NCBI GenBank assembly: GCA_963920635.1
Contig: OY987300.1
Location: 79,213,899-79,277,898 of the forward strand
Source: Pseudeuparius sepicola
Lineage: Eukaryota > Arthropoda > Insecta > Coleoptera > Anthribidae
Reading direction: 5' to 3'
Length of the DNA: 64,000 nt
Shown here: piece after piece, positions 41,112 through 51,505 of the stretch
How positions within the stretch are numbered: the stretch's first letter is position 1
Layout: every line of letters begins with the position of its first letter
Translations under genes and position numbers: made by a program
The notes under the pieces: generated by a model
Told to the model about the DNA's origin: nothing
The model's database searches: none
The model's input: only the letters and a program-made list of their open reading frames with translations

Positions 41112-42369
41112 CAGGATGTCCAACTTTAAAACTGTACAAATCCGTAAAATCTTCATTTTTTTAGATAATCACCTAAACTTTATTTTGTTTGGAAGGCCTT
41201 TAAAAACCGCTTCTTTTGACCTTCCTGCCATTTTCAAAATGCAAATCCAGGGCCGGCTGCGATTTTTTTTATACCCCTGATTTTCACGAAAACCATTTAG
41301 CGAATTTTTTATTTAAAATCTGACCACACAGCGTTAATCAGAACACCCCAAAACCCCCACATACCAAATTTGAACAAAAAGTATACAGGGAGTTCCATTC
41401 TGTAGGGTGTCAAAGTTGAGCAAAATAGGAATTTTCAAGACATCTGGGGAGTCAAGTATGCCATGGAATCCCTTCAAAACAGTTGCATGTTGCATGGTCA
41501 ACAGGATCACTCAAAATTTTGGTGTGAAAAGATTTACTACATAAATCTACAGGGTATTTTTCTCTGAGCCATCTCAAAATTCTGATTTTTTATTAAACTT
41601 TATACTGGTCAGGAGTGCTCTGGAATCGTTGAAAAAATATTGATAAACATAAAAGTAATTCATTTCTTTACAAAATGCCAACCAACAAATAAAAACAATT
41701 TATATTATTGGACCTTTCTCAACAAAGTCACTGTCTAAGATGATACATTTTCTGTGCGTTTCCTGTTGTGGCACATCAGCCACATTAACTGATATGGACT
41801 TACTGACTGGCAGGCTTCTGTATTTTTTAGAATTAGTTCGTTTATAGTATGTGGACCGGTTTTGATATACTCGATTTTTGACCCGTATAAAGTTCCAAAA
41901 ATTGAGTAATTTGAGATGGCACAGATAAGAACACTCTGTATATTTTGTATTGGACCTTTGCACACCAATACCTTGAGTGGTCCTGTTGACCATTCAACGG
42001 TTTTGAGGGGATTCCATGGCACACTTGACTTGGCAGATGCCTTTAAAATTCCTATTTTGCTCAACTTTGACACCCTGCAGAATGGAACTCCCTGTATATT
42101 TTTTATTCAAATTTGGTACATAAGGGTTCCGGGATGTTCTGATTAACGCTGTGGGGTCAGATTTTAAATAAAAAAAAATCGCTAAATGGTTTTCGAGAAA
42201 ATTGGGGGTATAAAAAAATTGTAGCCGGCCCTGGTTTAGCATTTTGAAAATGGCAGGAAGTTCAAAAGGAGCAGTTTTTGAAGGTCTTTCAAACAAAAAA
42301 AAGTTTAGGCGATTATCTCCAAAAATGAAGATTTTACGGATTTGTACAGTTTTAAAGTTGGACACCCTG
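41112..42369. mobile_element. Nested foldback (outer 41112-42369, inner 41386-42094) at the centre of the larger palindrome
   Basis: Outer ends CAGGATGTCCAACTTTAAAA and TTTTAAAGTTGGACACCCTG; inner ends CAGGGAGTTCCATTCTG and CAGAATGGAACTCCCTG; TA at each boundary. The minus-strand core (about 41700-41890) retains a decayed DUF4817-type transposase tail. Same family as 37582-38797. Confidence 0.8.
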
Positions 42370-42371
42370 TA

Positions 42372-42718
42372 TGTAACAATTTTTATTATCACATAATGAA
42401 AATACATTGAGTAAAAATTCAAGTCTATTTTTATTATCGGAAAGACCACTCCTTTAACTACCATAAAAATTGGTCGAATTTTTATTATTATCGAAATGCA
42501 ACGGAATTTTTATGATAGAAAATTATTACGGTTTCACTTTCAAGTATCATTTTATTTTGTACACGTCTAATTTCTTTCATAAAAATTGCCATACATTTCC
42601 ATAATAAAAATTCGACCAATTTTTATGGTAGTTAAAGAAGTGGTCTTTCCGATAATAAAAATCGACTTGAATTTTTATTCAATGTATTTTCATTGTGACA
42701 ATAATAAAAATTGTTACA
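42372..42718. repeat. Secondary palindrome of the same motif family
   Basis: TGTAACAATTTTTATTATCAC is mirrored by GTGACAATAATAAAAATTG at its far end, and GGAAAGACCACTCC-type blocks by GAAGTGGTCTTTCC, around a centre near 42540. Confidence 0.75.
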
Positions 42719-43095
42719 TATAAATTACATTAATTTTTATGATACAATTTCTATTATCGAATTTGATAATAGAAAGTATACCATAAAAATTATTGAACTT
42801 GGACGAGTGCCTATGGAAGACTGTTGAAAGAGCGAGACCGAGAATCGAATTTTTATGATATAATTTTTATTATCAAATTACATAATAGAAATTATACCGT
42901 AAAAATAATGACCTTGACAATTTTATTTATCAGGTAATAGAAATTGTACCATAAAAATTCTCGACCTTGAGTAAATGAATTTATATGGTACTTTGATAAC
43001 GAATTTCGAATTTGGATGTCGTTCAAAAGCCATGTCATTTTGATAATGAAAATTCAATTTTTATGATACATAGCTCCCGAATATAATAAATGTAA

Positions 43096-43705
43096 ATAAA
43101 CGGCGGTCCATAAGTTTCAGTAGGAAGTAGGACGTAAATCTAGTTACCACTTTTTTGTAGGATCACAGCTGTCATAATTTATTGTTCCAAGGAAATTTTT
43201 GTCATTTGTCAGATCCGCCAAACTTTTGATCGACAGTGATTATTGCAATAATAATTATTATTAATATTAGTAGAAAAACTGCTCTAATGGCGAAGTTAAA
43301 ACTATAACATTATGTGGTTGGTTTATATATAGATGCCTTTTCTTTATTTTTATCTTCTACTTTTATCTTTTGCTTTAAGGAATTATGAAGCTGTTTTTAC
43401 AGATTCTCTCAAAACCGTGTTTACGCGTGCGCACTTCAGGCAGTGTCAAAATATCTGGGGATTTTCATGGTGGATTAAAATGAGAAAAAGGTCACAGCAA
43501 ACGGCCCTCGTAAAATAAACTGGACCACCTGGATAGCCGCCATATTGTTTGCATTCTAGGGGATTTAGAGTGCATTCTAGGGGAAAAGCAAAATTTGTGG
43601 TGGCAACACAAAATGACATTTGACAGCGGCCAACCACGGCCCTCGTATATTTGACAGCCAATGACGTGTGCGCCCCATATGGCCGACTTTTCGGTGGGAC
43701 GTATA
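43096..43705. other. Spacer without recognised features
   Basis: Contains two near-copies of GTGCATTCTAGGGGA-type sequence about 43550-43585. No gene or element ends identified. Confidence 0.4.
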
Positions 43706-44417
43706 CAGTGCCCACCAAAAAGTTGGAACCATATGGGATTTTTTTTATTTTTGGGCTAAGATGAAACTACTCTAGGACGATCATCTCTGCTTCCAAAAAG
43801 ATTCGAAATGAGATCATTAAACGTCGTAACGTCATTTGACATACCTGTCAAAAATGACATTTAATTAAATAAATAGCAAAAATACGCTTTATTTGTGATT
43901 TTTATCGAAAAAAGTCATTTGAAAAAGTTGCTTGGAATTTTATTTTACCCCCATGTTCCAGACAAAAAATATATAAAGAAATTGCACCTTGTTAGTTGAA
44001 TTTTTCTTGAAACTAGCCGATTACGACCCAAAAAGGGTCCATAAGTAAAAAATATCACGTTTGAATGATAGGCAAACAATTCTGAAGTTAAATATGGCAC
44101 ATAAAAAAAATAAAATTTTTTAATTTTTATATTGTCAGAATTTTTGTCTGAAAATTTGCATATAAGGGTAAAATAAAATTCCAAGCAACTTTTTCAAATA
44201 TGTAACTTTTTTCGATAAAATCACAAATAAAGTGTATTTTAGCCATTTATTTAATTAAATGTCATTTTTGACAGGTATCTCAAATGACGTTACGACGTTT
44301 AATGATCTCATTTCGAATCTTTTTGGAAGCAGACATAATCGCCCCAAAGTAGTTTCATCTTGGCCCAAAAATAAAAAAAAATCCCATATTATGGTTTCAA
44401 CTTTTTGGCGGGCACTG
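43706..44417. mobile_element. 0.71-kb TA-flanked MITE, mariner-like ends
   Basis: Left CAGTGCCCACCAAAAAGTTG, right CAACTTTTTGGCGGGCACTG, TA on both sides, arms of about 270 bp. Ends resemble those at 945-975 and 14976, so it is probably a deleted relative of that family. Confidence 0.85.
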
Positions 44418-47400
44418 TATATCTATATAGGTGGGACAAATGATTGTATTATGATGGGTAATTCGTTCATTTTACTACAACCGAATCGGTGACCGATTTA
44501 AAAAAAGATCGAATCATTTCAATCAATCGTTCATTTCAATCACTTCACTCATAGTAGTCAGGAGCATGCCTGTAAACTCGTACACTATTGGCTTAATTCA
44601 ATCTTGAGGTTTTAAATCTGCCGTTTCTGTTTTACAATTCACGAGACGAAACGTTCATTCGGTCTTAGTTCGTTCAATCATCGATTATTCGATGTGTGGA
44701 CTGTGGAGTGTCGGTAATCTTCATGATTGTATCGTTTCGATATGTTGAGATTCGGTCAATCAATACTTTCAAGTGATCATTCCACAGTGACCAAATCATT
44801 TACGATTGACACATCTCTAGATTGTATTGGAAAAGCAGTTCAGTTTATTTTACAAGGGCCGTGGTCACATCTGATCAACAGCTTCCTTGCGTCCTTACCT
44901 AGGTATTATTCTTTCTATTAGAAGAAGATTTACACTTCGGTTTGTTTTAGAACTTAGAACTATACTCGATCCATCCAACAAACGGAGTTCGTCAAAAGAG
45001 TGATCAATGCGCGAGTGATCAATCACGTGCGTATGCGTTGATTGGCCAAAGCAGACACGCCTTTAACTTCTGGCCAATAGCATGGTATTTCAAACGGTCC
45101 GGGTGTTTTGGAATTTTAATTTTTAAAACTGTCTAGTATGGACACAGCTCACATGGATGTCTTTAAGAGCTCCGAAATGTGGCTTTGACAAGAAAGAACA
45201 AGCTTCTACTCCCGTTTAACAATAGGTGCTCAGATGGCACCACTTGTAACGATAGTTTAAATAGACTAGGAAAACTATCGATATTTTCGATAGCCAAAAA
45301 CTAGTACCAATAGCGCTATCGATAGTTTTCCACACTAATAGAAACATAAACCGATTTTAGGCAATCGTTTGGTTTTCACTGCGGTTATCTTTCTCTGATT
45401 GTCCTTGGTTTCAGCCCTTCAGTAACCAACAAATGTCACCATTGAAACTCGCCTAAATGTATATTGTTAACCAAAATGTAAGGGCGTTAGAGAAGGATCC
45501 ACATTGATACAGAATTTTGCGGAAGGAAAAAGATTGAATAATAAACGAGTAAATTTGATCCGAGTTATAATTGATTATGTTTAATGTGAATGGGTGTTTG
45601 AACGTTAAAAAAAGTTTCCGTAAAGACAATACATGCAGAAGATATTGACAGAGTTCTAAAAACGAATAGAAAAGTATCCACATGGATATACAATTTTGCA
45701 GAAGGAAGTGGTTGAACAATTTGATTTGTCATATATTTTATCTATAAAGTAAATTTGGAGAAGGGAAGACGAATATGAATCTCAAATGCACTTAAAGATG
45801 CCTTCCCAAAGATTGTGCAAGCAAGTGCTGGCCAAATTGTCGACTGGACAGGGACCATTAAAGGAAAAAACAACAACAATATTACCACCTAATTTAACTG
45901 AAATTTTCTATGATCGGCAGCAGATTCTTTCTCTGATCGAAATCCAGTCGTGTGTCCTCGGTTTTGGAAAGTAGTTTCGATGTTCTAAAACAGATTGCTG
46001 CCACAAAACGTCATCAATATTTTGTTGCACGACCACTATGCACAATTTGTTATATTATTTTCATAGCCATCGTTGGCGCGTTTTATGAACTTGGTGACAA
46101 TAAATAGGGAGTTATTCAATTCAAACGTGAATATTATTTTGTCTACACTGTTAAACAAGCATAGCGCTAGGGCTGAACTTTCGCCTCTTTTTTCGAGGCC
46201 AAATTATCACCGGACTCTTCTATTGAATAAAATTGTATCCAGACACACATGGTGCCATAATTTCGAATCTAGCAATGGAGCAATTTGATGCCGAGTATTA
46301 TGCTGAAAAGACATTTTGAACTATCTCTTTTTGGTCACAAAATATTTTAAAAATAGTGAAATTTTTTTATCTTCTTTTTTTTTTTCATTGTGACAAAAAT
46401 GAAATACTGCCCTGACACCCTTGACAAGTAGTGACAGCCTCTTTTTCATTGGCTACGATTGTTGGTTGGTATGAACTAAATTACTAATATGTCAATTCTC
46501 GGGTGGGCTAAAGCTAAGTTCATACTGTTGCGAATCGTGAATTGCGGTAGCAAAGCTGCACCTATTTCATATACTCGCGATTTTTTTTTTTAGGAAATTT
46601 ATAGGGACTTAAATATGTCCTTAAATTCATACCTAAAGCACAGACTAACGAGTAATACAGATAATTCCTTAGTGACAAGTGTCAAAAGGAGACTCGCTTC
46701 TAGACAAAGTATCTTTTAATGAGATAAATATTGTGCATTTTGTTTGATTTTACGTTAATCTCTATTGCAAAAAGATTGTATTAGAATCCAGTTTATGTTT
46801 AAAATACTGGCTAGTTTTATATAAATTATTGAAATGGAGACTCGCTTATTTTTGACACATGTCTTTAAGAAGGCTTCTGTTGCGAAGTTATTTATTCTAT
46901 GCCTAAAGTGTCTGTGTCATTCTTGCGAAATTCGCCAAAAATTTGAACCAGACAATTTCCCCCCCCCCTCAGATTTCAAATTTTGCGAATCCACTAGAAA
47001 TAATCACTCAGTTTCGCAATTTGTGACTGTATGAACTTATTATGACATGTAAAAATATATCTTATATTTTCTATTGTTCGCGATTTTGTTTCCAAGGCAC
47101 ACTTACATTCCAACAATGAATAATTTAACATTTTGACCATTTGTTTCAAAAGGCATACTAAACAAAAAAACGAATAACATTGTGACTATTTTTTCCAAGG
47201 CACACTATGGCAACATATTGAAAATATGGCGCCCATATTTAAATGCATTTTGCTTGTTAAACTATAAATCTAAATGGTGTATAATAACTGTAAGTGAAGT
47301 ATATACCAAATGATTTTTTTTAATATCTGTTTTTGAAAAATATGAATGTAATCTAGTGACAAATTTCAATTGTCATTTGCGAAAACAGAGTATCAAATCT

Positions 47401-47525
47401 CCCCGTTTTGTTATACATTAAGTAAGCCGTTGGCTGTCGAAACCTCCTCCGCCTCGACACGAAACTGTCCGTGTCTCGCCCCGTCGCCCGATCGCAGCCG
47501 CCCTTTGCCCCGCCCAAAAGCCGGC
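44418..47525. other. 3.1-kb interval, no gene recognised
   Basis: Degenerate GAATCATTTCAATCAATCG-type repeats at 44480-44820 could be hAT sub-terminal sequence. Two similar 45-bp blocks (ATCCACATTGATACAGAATT at 45496 and ATCCACATGGATATACAATT at 45675) are a diverged duplication. No exon or RNA gene is convincing. Confidence 0.4.
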
Positions 47526-47530
47526 CCACG

Positions 47531-47566
47531 TATATATGTATATCTCTCGAATCTCCACAGTCAGTC
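47531..47566 (+). promoter_or_regulatory. TATA box plus initiator core promoter, gene unknown
   Basis: TATATATG at 47531 is followed 32 bp later by the A of TCAGTC (47561-47566), an exact match to the arthropod Inr TCAKTY. The surroundings (47440-47770) are CpG- and G+C-rich for this window. Candidate donors follow at 47640 (GTGCG/GTGAGA) and 47751 (GTAG/GTACCT). No protein family is recognised in the downstream frames. Confidence 0.5.
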
Positions 47567-49475
47567 AGTATTTCGCAAGCCAGTGACTTTCCCCTTTTGT
47601 ATGTGGATTTCGCGAAAGTGCCCCCGGAACTCAGTGCGGTGAGACGATGTCGGAAATGTTCCGACGAACTATCTTCTAGGTTGCACGAGGACAGTGCAAT
47701 GCGAGATTTCCTTCCCCCATGGACGGTTCCCTGTGCGAACCACCACCGTAGGTACCTCCGCGGAATGAGCGCAAGTGGTTTTTCAAATCGGGATGGCAGC
47801 TCAGTTCTTTTGTACAGTAGATCAATGATGACATCACACGATATTTGTTTCAGATTGAATATAAAGAAAATGTACACATCAATGTCGGATTCGGAAGGTC
47901 TTTGTTCTAGTCAACATTTTCATATGCAGTCAGTAACATGGTTGAATCCTTTATTGGACAATTTGACATACCATTTAGACAGTAATTTGACATTTAAAGT
48001 ATTGAGTGACACACGGTTTCAAATAAAACACACCACTGCCACCTGTCGTCACAATTGTGAACTAAATATTATTTTCCATAAAATTGCAATGTTGTCTTTA
48101 TAAGTAGAATATTCATTTACTTTGAATTATTAACTAGTAATAAAGGCGTAAAACAATGAAATATTTGAGACACTAAATTAAATGACGTTCGTGGAAAATA
48201 TGTTAGTAGGTACCTATTATGGATAATAGATGGCAGTAGCTAATTCCAGAGATGAATATTTGAAACAACCGATAGATGTCGCTCGGCAAAGCGCCAAGTC
48301 AACCACGAAATTACCACTTTCCAAAGCACTAAAGTACTAGAATAAAGAGATTCCGAATGCCCAGAAATTATGTATTGCTTGGAAATATTTTTATACCCAC
48401 TCATTTGGCATGTGGCAGTCCCTCCACTTTGTCCTTTTTATTTTACTTAAAGACATTTCTGGTAACATTTCCTATCGCTTAGATTTAGAGTTAAGTTCCT
48501 AAAGGCATCGTCGAGGCACCGCGACATGTCAAAAGTTTCGTCGGTATGGCAGAATTGTTTCCATCGTCATAGTTTTGCTATGTGACGCAGCAGTTGCGGG
48601 CGAAATATTTCCGATCGAAAGTTGTCATGAACGAGTAGGAAATACTCGTGCGTGGGGCGTAAGCAACCCTCACATTAGGATCAATTTTGTATAGAAAATA
48701 AAATTTAAATTGTATGACATTACCTACAGAATTATGTCCATTAAAAAGTATGTAATGGGTTTTACATCATGGTTTGTGATGTATTTTATAAGAGAGTAAG
48801 TGCAAGTATGTTTTTATTTACCTAAGTGATCTATCAGAGTGGCAGCTTTGGCTCGATTTTTAAAACGCTCCATAACCTAACCTCAAATGTCATATGATGG
48901 TAACTTGGTCATTTTGTAAATGACATTTTTGACAGTCAACATAATTTACTAATCTAGAATTTGTCAGAAACACTGTCAAAAAGAAACCTACTCTATAAAT
49001 TTACATAGGGAAAATATGTATAATTTTATAGGCAAGCCAAAATGAAACAAGATATAGATGAAAATAATAAATACTTGGACTTATTTTTGCCACAAGTTTC
49101 ACTGTCAAAACTACCAGAATGTGACATATCGTGTATTTTATTAATGTTTAATTTCCGAAAAACATGGACAGAAAAAATCGGCTAAAGCTGCAGACGGATG
49201 ATTGCAATTTGTATCAGTGTAAGAATGAGATTTTAATTGTAATGTAATTTAAAAAAGAAAAATATATCGAGACTGCGGTATTCCGTACACCGTCTCAGTT
49301 AAAAGCTGTGTAAGTGTATTTTTACAAATTCAATTTTTTCGTAGTTGTGTGTCTCTCTCCTTGTTATCAGATTTATGGTTTATTTCCGATTTGTAATCCT
49401 GTAAAGGGGCCCCGCGTGGGCCCAACAATGCAAACATCACAATACAGACACTTACAAATAATTTTACGAGTCTTA
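47567..49475. other. Downstream of the core promoter; no recognisable gene
   Basis: Open frames near 47471-48103 have no known motif and run across candidate splice sites. From 48110 the sequence is AT-rich. TAATAGATGGCAGTAGCTAA at 48226 resembles ATAGATGGCGGCAGCTAA on the minus strand near 62343: a dispersed repeat. Confidence 0.4.
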
Positions 49476-49481
49476 TTTATT
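49476..49481 (-). promoter_or_regulatory. Polyadenylation signal of the MIEN1-like gene
   Basis: AATAAA on the minus strand, 63 bp beyond the stop codon. Confidence 0.6.
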
Positions 49482-49543
49482 CGGAATCCTTACAACTTCT
49501 ACATAAAATAATAGTGTTAAATTTAAATAATTCAGGTACCTAA

Positions 49544-49710
49544 CTAAGAAATCGTACATGACGTAATTGTTTGTTCTTTACATTTTCTCGTAACAGGCTG
49601 ACCTTGTTGAGCCTCGTTAACTATTTTTGAAAGATCGTCATAATCGGGATATGCCAATGTTTGAAGTTTAGAATGAACTAATACTTTGTTCACCGAAACT
49701 TCAAAAGAAC
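49544..49710 (-). CDS. MIEN1: MIEN1-like exon 3
   Basis: Acceptor TTTTAG/GTTCT on the minus strand; encodes SFEVSVNKVLVHSKL to the C-terminal CTIS and TAG. Confidence 0.85.
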
Positions 49711-49938
49711 CTAAAACTACTTAATTATGTTGTGTCAAAAATAAATTTGAAACGTACCTCTTCTACCTTCGTGACCATTAACAGGAACACTTGGGTGTAC
49801 CTCTTTTATATGTTTCGCAAGCTCTTCAAACTTTGATAAATAACCACATTTGTTACTGCAAAGGAAAAATCTAATTGCTGATTTTAATATACAATAAAAG
49901 GTTTACCAGTATTCGACATCAATTTCCACTGTATCCAT
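49544..49938 (-). CDS. MIEN1: SelW/Rdx-family thioredoxin-like protein, MIEN1 (C35)-like, three exons
   Basis: Small thioredoxin-fold protein of the SelW/Rdx family; MIEN1 in vertebrates is a prenylated, membrane-attached protein linked to cell migration. Exons on the minus strand: 49938-49907, 49855-49758, 49710-49544; introns of 51 and 47 bp, all GT-AG and phase-consistent, 98 residues. It starts MDTVEIDVEYCNKCGYLSKF, with the family CxxC motif (Cys11, Cys14) after a first beta strand; GSFEVSVNKVLVHSKL is the conserved F-E-V ... L-V-x-S-K-L core. It ends TSCTIS, a CaaX box favouring farnesylation. Both active-site positions are Cys, so it is not a selenoprotein. It shares a 441-bp divergent promoter region with PRPF3. 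Confidence 0.85.
49758..49855 (-). CDS. MIEN1: MIEN1-like exon 2
   Basis: Acceptor TTTGCAG/TAACA, donor AGAAGAG/GTACGT on the minus strand; encodes NKCGYLSKFEELAKHIKEVH and on to EGRR. Confidence 0.85.
49907..49938 (-). CDS. MIEN1: MIEN1-like exon 1
   Basis: ATG at 49938; 32 bp encoding MDTVEIDVEY plus two bases of Cys11; donor TACTG/GTAAAC on the minus strand. Confidence 0.82.
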
Positions 49939-50379
49939 GTTGAAGGCAAACTAATAGATTTCCTAGTTTTTCAAGGAAAATTGAGGTTATAAACTACCAG
50001 AATTTTAATTTTGCAGTAATTAATTATTATGTAATATTACATCGTTAAACATAGTATATTGCTTCATTATTGAACTTTGTTTATTATCGGTAATATTTAA
50101 TTTATAAACAAATTCAAAATTTCTTGCACTTTCGGTGTAAATGGAACGCTGAAGTACAGAAAAATTTTCGGTTAAATATGAAGTTTATTTTATTGTTTTG
50201 TGGTTAGTGCACCAAATCGAAAACGTTTTAACCAACGCATTGTCGAAGAGTCGTCGTCCCCACTACCTCCCTTCAATGTTTTGTGATGCTGTTAACCTCG
50301 AAATTTGCTTGGTAATAAACGTTTGTAAACGTTGATGAACATTTTACGATTTTTCTTCATATTTCAGCAATAATTAGGT
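49939..50379. promoter_or_regulatory. Divergent promoter region, MIEN1-like / PRPF3
   Basis: 441 bp separate the two start codons, head to head, with no transposon in between: the cleanest stretch of the region. No TATA box at a sensible distance was seen for either gene, in keeping with housekeeping promoters. CTTCATATTTCAG at 50354-50366 could be a 5'-UTR splice acceptor of PRPF3. Confidence 0.55.
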
Positions 50380-51505
50380 ATGTCCCATTTATCGCGTCGT
50401 GATATTGACGATTTAAAACCTTCTATAGATAAGGCTGTTTATAAGACTTTGGGCAACAGCGATTCTTCTGTACTTAGAGCCGCTTTAGATTGCCTCACAA
50501 ACGGATACGACCGCAGGAAAACCAGTGATAAATTATCGGATTATGTAGATAATAAAAAAGCTAGTCGGCTAGCCGAAAGGATTTTCGGTTTAGTCGACGA
50601 TTTACAAAATTCACACCGGCCTAATAAGAAAAGGGCTCACGAGGATGACCGTGACCGAGACTTGAAACGATCAAAGACTAGCGCTAACGCAAGACATGAC
50701 AATAAAGAAAAGGAGAAGGAACGATCGAAAAGGGAGGAAAATGGCGAAAAACCTGATAGAAGATCTAAATTTGAACCGCTACCACCGCCCAGTAAAAATA
50801 ATGTTAGCATAGCGAATATAAATATACCTCCACCAAGCATATATGGTATCCCGATGGGGCTCTTAAATAGGGGTGATGCGGATAAAGCAAGGAAAATAGC
50901 CCAACTACAAGCCCAAATAAAAAGTAAACTCTCGTCTGGTATATTAGGAGGTGCAATTCAAATTCCGGTGCAACCTAACAAACCTCAACCTTTGATTCTC
51001 GACGAAGATGGTAGAACGATCGATAAAACCGGCAAAGCTATACAATTAACACATGTGGCGCCTACTCTTAAAGCTAATTTACGGGCCCTTAAAAGGGAGC
51101 AATACAAAGATAAAGATCATCGCAAGGATGAAGAAAATAGCGAAACGAAATTCATCGATGCCAGAATCGGTGTTAAACCGGCGACGAGGACGAAAAGGGT
51201 GCTGCGTTTTCACGAACCGGGCAAGTTTCAACAGCTGGCCGAAAGACTGCGCATGAAAACTCAGCTGGAAAAGTTGCAGAATGAAATTTCGCAAATAGCT
51301 AAGAAAACTGGCATTTCGTCAGCGACAAAGTTGGCGTTAATCGCAAAATCTGAAGGGGTGACTGAGGATGTGCCCCAGATGGAATGGTGGGATTCTGTTA
51401 TATTGGAGGATACTTTGGATACATTGAGAGAGAATGGAAATATCGCTATAAAGTTGAATGTCATCAATAATTTGGTGGAGCATCCTACGCAAATGAGGTG
51501 TCCCA
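50380..51505 (+). CDS. PRPF3: PRPF3 exon 1
   Basis: From [20 protein letters not shown] to [13 protein letters not shown]; donor GTCCCA/GTAAGT at 51506. The frame stays open for another 46 codons into the intron, but homology ends at the donor. Confidence 0.95.

Larger units (their letters stand above)
40835..43095. repeat. 2.26-kb palindrome of iterated AATTTTTATGGTA-type motifs
   Basis: Left arm 40835-41111 and right arm about 42719-43095 mirror each other (TCGGTCTCGCTCTTTCAACA at 40990 against TGTTGAAAGAGCGAGACCGA at 42822). Within each arm, ATAAAAATT and ATAATTTCTATTAT motifs alternate many times. Between the arms lie the 41112-42369 element and a further palindrome (42372-42718). Confidence 0.8.

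Noticed and set aside
41735..42464. Minus-strand frames in the 41-42 kb foldback
   Set aside because: Mostly within non-coding arms; only a decayed transposase tail in the core is recognisable.
45453..46288. Several 60-90 codon frames
   Set aside because: AT-rich chance frames without motifs, codon bias or splice support.
47353..48103. 174- and 210-codon frames at the 47.5-kb promoter
   Set aside because: No domain, low-complexity composition, and they cross the core promoter or candidate splice donors.
49544..49938. Selenocysteine in the SelW-like protein
   Set aside because: Both motif positions are TGT/TGC-type Cys codons once the intron is removed; there is no in-frame TGA.
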